DNA of 64,000 bases from Hybos culiciformis (Eukaryota > Arthropoda > Insecta > Diptera > Hybotidae). A program made the position numbers and the translations under genes. The notes under the pieces are model-generated. The model was given only the letters and a program-made list of their open reading frames with translations. It was not told where the DNA came from and made no database searches. Shown here piece after piece: positions 27,517 through 39,956 of this stretch (positions are counted from its first letter, which is position 1; every line of letters starts with the position of its first letter). The DNA lies in contig OZ023274.1 in NCBI GenBank assembly GCA_964007475.1, forward strand, positions 7,998,001 through 8,062,000. Reading direction: 5' to 3'.

Positions 27517-27728
27517 ATACATTTTTAAAGAAGTAAAATGTCTAAATGATAAATTTTTTTGATAAAAAAACCTATTATAGAAAACAAATTGTAAATACCA
27601 AAAATCTAATAATAGGAATATTAAGTGCTCTACCAAATTCTTTATACGGCTGAAATGTAAGTTTGCAAAACCAAAGTGTTTGATTGAAAAGAATTATTTT
27701 TGCGTTAAATGTCTATAATATTAAAACT

Positions 27729-28234
27729 TAAGAAAGAGGGCTGGGTTGTGGGTTTTTTTTGTTTTTGGCCTATAAGTCATAAATTATTAAATTAAAGTAT
27801 GTAGTGTTATAAAGGTTATGTATTTACGCAACTTTTCTCCGAAGAAAATATAGTGATTCAAAAAACTCAAAAAATTTTATGACCATTTTTGTGAGCACGT
27901 GAAAAAATGTCGAAAAAAAAGTGGCTCGTATATCATCACAATACCATACCAATTCGAAAAATATAAGATTTAAACTAAATGTTAATGCATTCAACTCACC
28001 GTTTACGTTTCATTCACTCAACAAAATATCATTTTGAACAAATCTTAATATCAATTTTTCGATCGATTTTCACACATGGATCAGGCATCTTGTATAAGCA
28101 ATACGTTCATTCACTTCGGTGTTCGCTTAAAAACTACCTTGTGTCAAAACAAAAATTTGACAATAGTTAGATCCGCCAATTTACTTAGGATGACAGAAAA
28201 AATCAGTTGATCCACAACCCAGCCCTCTCCCTTA
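27729..28234. mobile_element. 506-bp terminal-inverted-repeat element (MITE, family unassigned)
   Basis: The left end is TAAGAAAGAGGGCTGGGTTG followed by TGG. The reverse complement of the right end is TAAGGGAGAGGGCTGGGTTG followed by TGG, a 23-bp inverted terminus with two mismatches whose inner 16 bp (GAGGGCTGGGTTGTGG) are perfect. The GC-rich ends stand out strongly from the surroundings. No target duplication is evident, so the superfamily cannot be assigned. The interior has no transposase-like frame; the 63-codon open frame at 27979-28170 resembles nothing I recognise. A partly similar end (GTGGATTACTCAACCCAGCC) occurs near 63276, which may be a relic of a related copy. Confidence 0.75.
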
Positions 28235-31200
28235 CATATTATGTAATATACAATGAAATTAATATAAAATTGTGTAAAATATAATCATGTCAGAATAATT
28301 TTTATAGTGGTATTATCGTAGACCATGCTTTAAAAGAATATTCTTGTTCAATATAAAAAACTACAAAAAACAAGCTTTCAGATTTTTTCTTGAGATATAC
28401 CTGAAACTTTTCTATTTTTTTTTTCTTTCATTTTTATTGACATCTAATACAGACACTGTATGGTTCCAGATCTTTAAGATATAGAATAACTCACAATCAA
28501 GTACTTATTAAACAGATAAAGTTACGTCCTATTACCTATAAATACATATATAATGTTTGTGAAAAACTCTATTATGAAATGTAAGCAAACATAAGTTCAA
28601 TAACTATATCTTTCTAAGAGAATTAAAGAACAAACACACTGTATATTAGTATATTATATCAATTATACATAAATATATTATTAATATAGTACAACATATC
28701 AAAAACCAAAATTTTCGGAAAATCAACTCCATTAATCGTGAAAGCAATAACGTTAATATAGAGCTAATATAACGTACAATCGTAACGACCGTACCGTACT
28801 GGCAAAAATTATATTTTTCTAAAATTAATAGAATCATAATTTTATTAAAATATCCAAAAAGCATAATAATCACGTATTTATTTTAAATATGAAAAATAAG
28901 ATTTTGTCAGTTCTTTCAATTATTTTAATTTTCTTTTATGAACATGAAAGCTAAACTCAAGCCAAAGAGTGGAAATTGTTGGTTTTTTTTTTTTTACGTT
29001 TTTGGCATAAAGCAAGAAAAAATATGTATATATATATAATTATCTATAATATATACATAAATATTTATAAATGTATATTGTATATATAATAATCAGACAG
29101 TTTCGCAATAAAAAGTCTAAATTGTCCTAGACAGATATATAGCCGTTAATTTAAGGATGAATTTTTTTTTTTATGGAAAATCACTTTGTCTGCATAATAA
29201 TAATTTATCTTTAGGTTATTTTGAGAAAAAAAAAATTTTATTTTTTTTTTTCTCTATAAATATTTAGTGTTATAATATTACAATCAAAATGGTTTAATTT
29301 TTTTTTTTTTTTTTTTTATAACATAAAAATAAAATATAAAAATAAAATTCTATAATTTTTTTTCTCCAAAATTGTATATATATATATAAAAAAATTACAC
29401 TAAAATGAACAATAGAATCAAGAAATTTAGGTCAGGGAGATTTAGGATATTTTATTTTTTTTTTTTTATTTCATTTTTTTTTTTTTTGTAAAATTTTATT
29501 TTTTCTCGATTTTCCTATCAAAAGAAGAAAATAAATATTTTATATGTATTTTCTTTAATCTAATAAGAAAAAATAATAATGAAAATGAAAATTATGGGAA
29601 ATCTAGTACTGTTTTGCGATCAAAAAAAAGAAAATTTAATAAAATTTTATTTCAACTTTTGTAAAGAAATATGTTAAAGAAGCTTTTGATGTGTTCAGAA
29701 AAGCTCGAAGCGTTTGATGGTATACCAATATATAGACTTTACCTTAATTTTGATAAATGTATATAACAAATTAGTTATTAAAAAACCTTTTCGTAAAATT
29801 ATTTTATTTTAAAACATAAAATATAAATTAATTATTATTAATATATTAAGTAGTATAAAAGTTTCTTTCTAACTTTATTATTCAACATTTCGATTTATTT
29901 TATTTCAAAGATATACCTTGATCTAAAAATATTTCTTAAGATTCCTGCCATATAAAAATACCTTTTAGTCATTTCTAAAGTTTTAAAAGGAATGAGCTCT
30001 CGCCGATATTTTATACGCTCATTATTACCTACTCTATATTGTTCCTTTAAAGTTCTAACTTTTGAGCGATTCCATGCGTATAATAATTTTTTTGTAATTT
30101 TTACCCTGTTTTCTATCAAAAATGATGAAACCGACATTTTAATGAAAGGTTCGTTCGTCCTCCACTTAAATACTTGTAACTAATCGATTTTATTCCTTCT
30201 ATTGCTGAAATTTATGCAATATCGTGTATTTTCACTTCGACAAATGATCGATATTTGAATATTTTATATGACTAAATATTATAGTATTGAAGAAATCTAA
30301 AATATAATGTTTAGCCCCTTAAGATATCTTTAATTCTCATTCTTCATTTATGAACTACAGTTCAAAATGTTTTTAGTTACATAAAGATTAGTAAAATAAA
30401 CTTCAATTCTATACTGAGAATATTGATCCTCAAGGCAACACTGTTCTGACATTTCTTCAACCAACTTATATTAACATTAAATTATATTTTTCATTAAATT
30501 ATTTAATTTTATTTGAGATTTTTCAATGAATTTTATAAATATAACAATTTCGAGTAGAGTTTTTTTTTTCTACAATGATAAGAAAATTTTATATTTGAAG
30601 ATGCCACAAACTTTATTTACTGATTGAAACTATATTTAAAAAATTTCATAATTTTATTTAAAAAAAAAAAAAAAACTAAAGAAATAAATATTCTACAGAA
30701 ATATCATAAAAATATGTAATGATAGAAAATTCGTGATAAAAAGTGGAAAGTTTTCAAATAAAAAAATAAAAAAAAGTAGGTACAACAAAATTCTCTCTAT
30801 AGTATTTCTTAATTATCAAAATTTTGCTGAATGTTGTATAATAAATAATTTTTTGCAATGTATATATATATAAATATATAAGCAATAAATAAATGGTAAA
30901 AAAAAAAAAAAAAATTGTATACATCAAAAAAGAAAGAAAATTGTGAAATTAACGTAAAATTTTAATTGGACAATTTAAAAATCTCAAATAATAATAATTT
31001 GAAATTGTAATAAAAGGAGATATTTTTATGCACAGTATATACCATATAATACATTATACGTACATAAATAGTATTATACAATATAAATTGTTGTATGCTA
31101 AATTACAATTTTTACCAGCTTTTGTTAAACCTGCAATTTTCTGCCAATTTTCTTCCAACGTTAGGAGAAACAAGGAATATAAATTATATACATTCGTTTT

Positions 31201-34200
31201 GTGACTGATGTTCGTCCCATACACTGACTAGAATGTTCACAACTATTAGACTATTAAGGCGTTTTGATATCAAAAAACACTCTATTTTGTTCGAAAATTG
31301 TTCGAAGGGTAGACTGTGTAAGATAATTATAAAGGCAATTTTCCAGGTTTTTAGGACTAAATATAACATTATGTAGTACTTCCAATTTTCAACTTGTACG
31401 ACTAGAAAAATTTAAACTAACAAAAAGTAATTGTATAATGTTAAGAAAGATACTCGATCCATAAAAAGACTAATTTACATTGTGTATTTGGCGCTATTGG
31501 GCACTTTACTCAAACGTCATAAATAAAGTTAGCTTGGTTCATGTTCACCACATCAATAATAAATAAATAAATAAGTGCAATCGTCGAAATTGTTCCCAAT
31601 TGGTATTTCATTTTTTTTTTTTCATATATATATAAAAAATATTCTCAAGTTAAATATTTTATTTTGACATTTTGTTGAATTTTAAGTAAAATCAATTGCA
31701 TTTTTCATTCGAAAAAAAAAAATAAATATATATATATATATTTAAGGAAAACATCCGTAAATTGCAATTGAATGAAAATGTCACGAGAACTAATAATTTT
31801 TCTCGTTTTTTCGAAACTAAAAAATATATATGTATATACAATATTATGAGCGCAAACTGTGAAATAAACAGGATTTCAAAAATAGATGTTTAGTTTTTCC
31901 TGGAACATTTTTTTTTCGGTTTTTTGTATTATAACAAAATAAAAAACCAGCAACAAAGTTCGTTATACCAAAATAAACAAAACAGTCGAACAGGAAAAAA
32001 AAAACAGTTCTATGGAGAAATTTTATTTAAAGGAAAAATATATGTATGTATATATTTTTAGATGAAAAACGCTATCATGAGTTATTTATTTATTTTTTAT
32101 TATTCCTTTCTTATTTTAGCTTGGTTATGGCTTATTTAAGCAAAACATTTGATATATAGTAAGATATTGTTTTCATAAACATAAACGATGTACAAGTTTT
32201 TTTTTCATAATTTTAAATTCTTTTTCCATCAGAAATGAAAAATAAATTTAATGTTTCCATTAAATGTTTGTACGTCCCACACTAAAGTAATAAGAACTAT
32301 TAATTTATTTGTATCGATGACGCTACGACAAGTTTTCTTAAGCGCTGGGTATAAAATCAATTTATCTGGTTCGCAGGCTACAAGTATTTTAAATTTGTGA
32401 CTCATTAAGGGTAAGGGAGCCTCTTCTTACCTTTGAATTTCGAAATGTATTGTATTTTTGAACTAGAAATAGATATTTCAATATAAAAATCTATTATATG
32501 AAATAAAATTTATAAACAAATTCGGACAGCCGAGTATGTGTCAAAATTATCGTTATGTCTATTAATTTTATGCTTGAATATATATAATTAAATTTTTGTA
32601 AAAGTTTTAATGGATTCTGAAGATAATTAGCGTATGGGTCAATTATATGAACCTTAAAACAAATGTTTATCCTCGAATGTGCACAGAAATAAATCTTAAA
32701 ACTAATTTATAGACGGCGTAATAAAATAGATATTATTTCATTTATCCCCTTTTGCCTTTCCAATAACATTATAAACACTATGGCTACATAATATTTTCTT
32801 CTAAGTTTTTCCTTTTTTGTTTTTTTTTTTTATTCTAGCATTATTATTGACGTATACACTTGATAACGTTTTTTATGTACTTAAAAAAAAGAAAACACAA
32901 AATTATGTATAGCGAAATCTATGTTGTATATATTATAAAACTCTACACAATATAACATAAATATCCTTTTGCCAAATTGTTTTTCAGAATAAAAAAAAAA
33001 AATAAAAAGGAAGAAAAATAAAGAAAATAGAAAATAAGAATTTATAAATAAAATATTTGAAAGAAAAACGATCTTGTTTTCGTGTGTTTTTTTATTTTTT
33101 TTTTTTTCAAAAATTGCTTTTAAATTTATATAGTCTAAGAAAGCATAAAAATTTTTATGTTGTATAATTTCTTCTAGTCCCGAATTTATTATTATTATTT
33201 TTTTTCTTTTTGTGGATTTATTTTTATTTTCTTCTTTTTTTTTTTTTAAATCAAATTATTTTTGATATAATAAGAAAATTTATGATTCTAATTTAAATTT
33301 TGGTATTAAAATATAAAATCAATAAATTTTCAAAAATTTTTGCCCTAATTGAAAAAAATTAATGGGTTTTGTTTTTGCGAATCCTTATCGTTTGATTGTT
33401 TTGTAAAAAGGAAAATTGGTTTATTTAAATCAAAACCATTATATTATTTTTTAGCTCGTTTTCCATTAAAAATGAAAGAACAGACTTTATATGTTTTCAT
33501 ATATTAAATGCCTGTCCGTATACCGTCCAAGAAAATTCTTATAACCATAATAAAGCGCCAAACCCGTTTCAATTATTTGAATTCCAAAAAATTCGCTAAC
33601 TCGTTGTCTTTTATCTCGATGAAAGGATGGAATTCCACGATTTCATGTTAGGAAGTAAGAAGCCTTCAACCAGCTAAAGGATTGTGACGAAACTCAGTGA
33701 GTTGGGTTGATAGATTTCAATTATAGGATTAAGTTGTAAAAACCAGAAAACTTGAATAATAATAATAAAAAACAAACTCACAAACAAATCTTAATTTATA
33801 AGCATATTTTAAGTATACCTAATATGTTTAATATGTTATGTATTTAAGATTTTTTAACATTTCACATAAAATTATATTTATAATATAATATGAAATCATT
33901 CAATAATTCATGCCCAATGCTTCGCTAACAATATCTTACGTAAGTCAATAAAATTCAATTTCCCAATTCTGATTTGATTTAAAATAGGATTATAAGCGGA
34001 ATGAGTATTGGTGTGTTCATATGGAAAATTTCGGAAAATATAAATATAAAAACCAATATTATTGTTATTATTATTACTTTTTTTTCCTTGATAAATGAAA
34101 GATTATTCAATTTTATTTTATTAATGTCTAATTAATTAAGTTCAAAGGATAAATAAATTATTCTTTATTTCATTGTTCGATATCTTTGGATGATTTTTTA

Positions 34201-37200
34201 TTTTAAGCTTTATCTTATTTAATTTTAATGTTAAAACCACACTGTCTTGTTACTGGTTCTTCAGAAATCGACAAAATTTCAATAAAACATTTTCGATTAT
34301 AAAGTCACATATAGAGTGAAATTCAAAATTCATAGACTTGATGAGAAAAAAATAATGTTTTTACCCTTTTTTGTTGCCTACCTTGAAAAAAATTCTTAAA
34401 TAAAAATTTGAGAAAAAATATCAACTTTTAAATGATGCTTCGGTCATACAAATCTACCACTATTATCATTTCAAAAGCAATTTAATGTACATAAGTTTCG
34501 AACTTTGATTTTATTCATATACATTCTGTACAATGCAAGAATTGTACAGAAAAATATGAAATTCCATAATTAAGAGCCTATAATTTTGCACACAATTATG
34601 TATGAATTTCTTAAAGCAATTAAATCAAATATGTAATTTCAAAAAGAAATAAGAATGAATCAGCCTTTAGATTCAAATTCAATGCACATCATGCATATGA
34701 TGTCTATTATGAACCTTGTTCGGATAATTCAACATTTTCTCTCACCAAATAGTTCTAAAATCTGTTCACTATTTTAATACCTATACAATATAATACTCTA
34801 TAATAGAAAATTTTGAATAATAAGAATTCGATGCATTAAACTTATTATTACATAGAATATTTTCTCTTGTATATTCAATATAATACATACAATGTTAAAT
34901 GTACAATACATTTTGTACCATAATTCATTATAAATTTTTGATATTGACTTTCCAAACAACAGATGATGTTCATATGGGAATCATAACGAGATTTCTAATA
35001 TTCAGTTTTATATAATAAAAAAAAAAATTTTTTTTTTTTTTTTCATTTTAGTACAATTATTAATTTTAATAGAAACTTAACTATATTATCTGTCATTATT
35101 TTTGATTATATAGCATAACAACATCTGGCTGGATGGACATTATACTTGTTTTCGAGATGGATATTTTTGATATTTAAGTAATTAGATGAAAATCATAATG
35201 TCAAAAATTTTCATATAATTAAAATTAAGATATTATTCGTTTATTAAATGATTAATTATTTAGTTTTCATATGTACATAAAATGACGAATCAATAGAAGT
35301 CATAAAATTGAGACAAACTATGAATATTGTTAAGAAACTTTTTTATCTCAGCAGATGTCATTCGGAATAAAAATCTATTTATTGTAACACATTTATTTAA
35401 TTTTTAAGCATCTTTGACAAACTAAATGACTTTTCAATAAAATTAAAAATAGAACATATGGTAAAAAAATTAATGAAATTAAAAATTTATTTTAACTATA
35501 CTGCAATTTACCACGTTTAGACCTCCGACGAAAGCGAAAATTTTAAGTATGGTTAAATTAGAAAAATTTAACTTTTATTTTTTTTGTTCCTATACCGTCC
35601 AGGAAAATGTTTAGCACAACCTTATTTTTAGACACCGATTTTGGCTTACTAGGAACAAATTTGGAAAAAAAAGTGCTCAGCTAGCTCACGTGTTTTGACT
35701 TTAAAAATTTGTTTCATTCATAACATCATTGATAAGGCAGGTACACCATTCCTATGAAATACCTAATTCATTCCAGTGGCCTCTTAGCATTTATTTTTGG
35801 TTTTTTTTAGAACCAAGAATTACTTTTGTCATTCTGACAGTTGTTGTACAATTATTTATTTAGATTTGTTTCAAAGAAAATTTTTGTCTAACTAACTAAA
35901 TTATAATAGGCCTAGTGTGTTTTTGAAATAAAATAATTTTTTATGAAAAAATAAATTCAGTGAATCAATTTGTGTTATATTTTTATATTTAAGATTTACT
36001 TTATTTAACCAAAAAAAAAAAATATTTATATTTTGAGAACCATATTTTTTATATGACTTTTTTATATCTTTATTTTCTTATTATTATTATTATTATAATA
36101 TATTTATATATAGGTATATTATATAATTTTTTTTTTTATATATTTTATGGATTGTTAAACTATAATAAATATTTTCTTTTGTACTTCAAGAACAATTTAA
36201 CACTAAATGTAGTGTACATACGTAATACTACAAAAATACCATTCATGAAAGAAGATAAAAAATATGTTTTAATAAAAAAAAAATTATGTATATAGGTATT
36301 ATAGGTATGTCTATTTATGTATACACATGGATATATACTTGGGAAATATTAAATTGTTGATGAAAAAAAAAAAAATAGAAATAAAAAAAATATATACTTA
36401 CATATAAACAGAAAAACTTATATTTTTATACGAATAAAAACTATAAAGAAAATTGAAAAAAAAAAAAAAAAACACTTTATGGTTTTCATTGCTTTTTCTT
36501 TCCTCTTTTTAACCAAATCGAAATTATTTTCCCATCGATAAAAAATCAATTTCATATTTTCTTGTGTATTTTGCAAACCATTTCCTCTCAACATAAATTG
36601 CATTTTTAACAAAACAAAAAAAAGAAAAAATTGGAAAAAATTATTATGTGAATTCATGAATAAAAAAAAAAAAAATAGTAACTCAAAAAAAGAAAAAAAT
36701 AATAATAATAATGACAGATCGAAAGGCAATATATTTATAAAACTCATATACAATATGCATGTATATATATACAATTATTGTCACACACATAATCGTGCAA
36801 TTATTATATTATTATATTCTTTTTAAGGAATTCATTATACCGCATAAGTTTGCTTCTTTTCCATAAACGAAACAAAATAATATCTAAAAGCTCTGTAAAG
36901 TTTAAAGCACATATAGTTTCCTTGTTATCATCATAGAAAGAGTAGGACTTGATTCAAAAGTTTTATATTTAAGTCTTCAAATAAAATTTTGGGATTGAAG
37001 AAAATAAAATTTTGGTTATGAAAATTTAATTTGAATCAAAAATTTGTTACAATATTGTAGCTATTTTAAGATTCTCTCAAGTTGATGTGAATTTAAACAT
37101 AAAATTTAAAGTCCAAGCCATCAGTGTATAGCGAAAGCCTCGAAAATACAATTTAAGGATTATAAATCTTAAATCTTCTATAATCTTCTATCTTTTCTAT

Positions 37201-37234
37201 CTTTTTTCTATATATTTATAAAATTTAATGTTGG

Positions 37235-37276
37235 TAGACATTTTACTGAGATGGTTAGACATTTTACTGAGATGAT
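37235..37276. repeat. 21-bp tandem duplication
   Basis: TAGACATTTTACTGAGATG is repeated at a 21-bp spacing with identical cores. Confidence 0.8.
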
Positions 37277-38071
37277 TAGATAAACAGTACTTTGAAAAAT
37301 TTTTGAAAATTTCAAAGTTTTTCTAAAAACACATCTACATTATGCTTCCACCACAATAAATTATGATCATACAATTTAAAAATGATATATGAAGCGCCAT
37401 CTGTGATTACAATATATGATCTTCAATAAAATTATGTTGTAATGCATAGTGTAGTAAGTAAAGTAAATAAATTCCAGAAAATGTACAAAGCTTTTCGTGT
37501 TTTTCTTTTAATGTTTTTTTTTTTTAGCAACAACGAATATAAAATAAAGAATATAGGCATAAATAAAGCAAAAATAAAACCCTCGCCTTGTTTAAAAAAT
37601 TTATGTATAATAATTCATTCATTAAAAAAAGTAAAAAAAAATAAAATTTTCAACAAATTTAATAATTATTTTTTTTTTCCTTTCTTCAAGCTAAATTTAG
37701 GAGAGATATTTACTTAAATATTAATTTTTTTTTTTTTGAGAGAATAAAAAACAATTTATTTTTTATATATATTTTTAAATTTTTATTTCTCAAATTAGTG
37801 CCTTAATATAAATATATATATTTATGTATATTTCTATACTAACATTATTATTTTCCAAATCTTCTATTTATAATTTTTTGTTATTTTTTTTATTTTTGTT
37901 TTCTTTTTTAATTCTATTTTTATTATGTTTGTTGTTATGTGCTACATCGAAAATGAAAGAAAATCTTTTTAATTTTCAAGTAAATTAATTTTCAAAACAT
38001 TTATCAAATTAATGTAACAACATTTTCCATGTCTACAGCACAGCACAATAACAAAAAACAAAAATAATAAT

Positions 38072-38110
38072 TACAACAACAACAACAACAACAAAAATAA
38101 TAACAACAAC
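38072..38110. repeat. (ACA)n microsatellite
   Basis: A run of about seven ACA/CAA triplets, interrupted by AAATAAT and then resumed. Confidence 0.85.
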
Positions 38111-38554
38111 ATTTAAACTTAAGGTTGTAAAATAAATTTTCATTTTTTTTTTTATTTTGAATTATTTAGAACTTAAGTTTTATACCCGTACAAATAAAAA
38201 AAAAAAGAATTTAAAAATATATATTTATATATAATATTGGTATATATACCAATACCTATAACAGTGGAGCTCTTCATTTATCGTTATTTATCTTATAAAA
38301 AAATAAAATAAAAAATCAGCAAAAAAAAATAATAATAATAATAATGAAATTAGCAAATTAACTTATGCTGTTTTAACATAATTAACTTTTTTTCTTGTTT
38401 TTTTTTTTTTCTCCATAACAGAACTGAAATTTTTAATAACATTTTTTTTTTTTTTTAAATCAAATTAAACTTTAATCACTTCTAATATGCTGCACACAGT
38501 AAATTGAAATTTTGTATAAAATTCCTGCATATTAATATAAATATAGAAAAAAAA

Positions 38555-38585
<31 letters not shown>
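38555..38585. repeat. (ATT)10 microsatellite
   Basis: About ten uninterrupted ATT triplets directly after an A9 tract. Confidence 0.93.
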
Positions 38586-38586
<1 letters not shown>

Positions 38587-39465
38587 AATTAGATTTTCCT
38601 GTAGAAAATTCAGCGAATATAAATATTGTAGATATAAGATTTTTGATTGTGCAGAGTAACTGTATGCTTACTAGGTATATTGTACATATATATAAATTTT
38701 CATTTATAAATGTGGAGCGTACTCTATTCTCTATTGAATTGGCTTGGTCCGGCTTATTATGAGAATCTTCGCAATAAGAATTCAGTATTTGCTCAATCCT
38801 TCCTTATTAGCATAATAATAATAATAATAAGGCGCCTGAGTTAAATGCAATGCAAGAAATCTAAAATGCTGCCCCATACGTAGGAAAACCATTTGTTAAT
38901 TTACTTTTTATCTTATCGATTATTTTTCTAATTAAATGATTAAATAAAAAAAATCGTAAACAAAATTATACTTTCGATTATTTTGGACTAAATGATAAAC
39001 TAAACCGCACCCTAATTGGTTTTTCAACTTATATAGAGGAATTTCTTAGATAAAACTCCAAGCCAATATACGATCATATGATCATTATTAAATTATATAT
39101 GTTGCAATACATGCGACTCCAGTTAGTAGAATAGACATACATCTCTCTTTTAGTAATTAAAAAAAAATATATTTCTCTAATAAGTTATTGCTGTAATGCC
39201 GCACTTAACTTTTTGGGTCTTTCAATGTGTCATGGAAGTAATTGTAAAGCCTACCTTGAAATTTTTCCCACAAAAAAAAAAAGTTAAACTCATATATTTT
39301 TCTTTCGATTTAGTTTTTTTTGAAGTTTATACTTCTTTTAACGCGGTGTATGATATAAATGAGTAATTCTGTAGGGGGTAAAAATTTTTTTACTCATTCG
39401 AATTTGAGTTAAAAAAAAAAACGACATGCTGTACCGTTTGAATACTCAAAAAAAATGAGTCAACT

Positions 39466-39717
39466 CAATAATCATTTGTTATTTATAAAAACAAAATAAT
39501 TTGGCGCGAAAAATTTAAATTCAAATTATTTTTAAAAATCTTTCGTTTACAAATTTTTTAAAATTTAAATTTTTTTTCAAATTAGGTAGTTCAATAATCA
39601 TTTGTCATTTATAAAAACAAAATAATTTAGCACGGAAAATTTAAATTCAAATTATTTTTTAAAAATCTTTCGTTTACAAATTATCTAACAACTAAAATTT
39701 ATTTTTCAAAATAGGTA
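39466..39717. repeat. Two tandem ~126-bp units
   Basis: TCAATAATCATTTG(T/C)(T/C)ATTTATAAAAACA starts at 39465 and again at 39591. Both units continue with AAATTTAAATTCAAATTATT and CTTTCGTTTACAAATT and end in AGGTAG, at about 90% identity by eye. They directly abut the ~105-bp units on the right, which also begin AGGTAG, so the whole block probably belongs to one composite repeat locus. Confidence 0.85.
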
Positions 39718-39956
39718 GGTCCGGTGAAATAAAGATTACCTGCCGAAAATTTTTTGGGCAGTGACCTACGGTTAGGTCGTGCCGGCTCAAAATATGTTAA
39801 AAAAAATTTTTTCCTCCGATCAAATAATTAGATTACCTGACCAAAAATTTTGGATACGGAGCTACAGTTAGAGTCTTCCCGCCTCAAAATATACCAAAAT
39901 AATTTTTTTTTTTTAAATAGGTAGCTCGGGTGAGAAATAAAGATTACCTGCCCAAA
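39718..39956. repeat. ~105-bp tandem units, left block
   Basis: GATTACCTG recurs at 39734, 39831 and 39942. Each occurrence is followed by CCAAAAATTTTGG-like sequence, a GCTAC(A/G)GTTAG block and CTCAAAATAT, and is preceded by AGGTAG(C/G)TC. Units are about 97 and 111 bp apart. The third unit is broken just after GATTACCTGCCC by the start of the 12-bp minisatellite. Confidence 0.85.

Larger units (their letters stand above)
18850..27728. other. AT-rich non-coding DNA, almost featureless
   Basis: No gene or transposon terminus was recognised in about 8.9 kb. A slightly GC-richer island lies at 19712-19918; it is open on the minus strand for 69 codons but lacks an ATG start and resembles no family I know. 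TA-rich tracts cluster between about 25.4 and 26.7 kb. Simple repeats include ATT near 24114-24133, AT at 24406-24432, AAT at 26644-26660 and ATGT at 27493-27516. Confidence 0.6.
28235..39456. other. AT-rich non-coding DNA
   Basis: No gene or transposon terminus was recognised in about 11 kb. Dense poly-T/poly-A blocks occur near 29.2-29.6, 33.1-33.3, 36.4-36.7 and 38.1-38.5 kb and produce Phe/Lys-rich frames. A 17-bp block ATACCGTCCA(A/G)GAAAAT occurs at 33520 and 35592, too short to define a family. The stretch 38715-38885 is less AT-rich but shows no coding signature. Confidence 0.6.

Noticed and set aside
33520..35608. Shared 17-mer ATACCGTCCA(A/G)GAAAAT at two sites
   Set aside because: Similarity does not extend beyond about 17 bp, so it cannot be called a repeat family from this window.
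37442..37717. 91-codon plus-strand frame
   Set aside because: Lys/Asn/Phe-rich translation of poly-A and poly-T with no domain. The length is not remarkable at this base composition across 64 kb.
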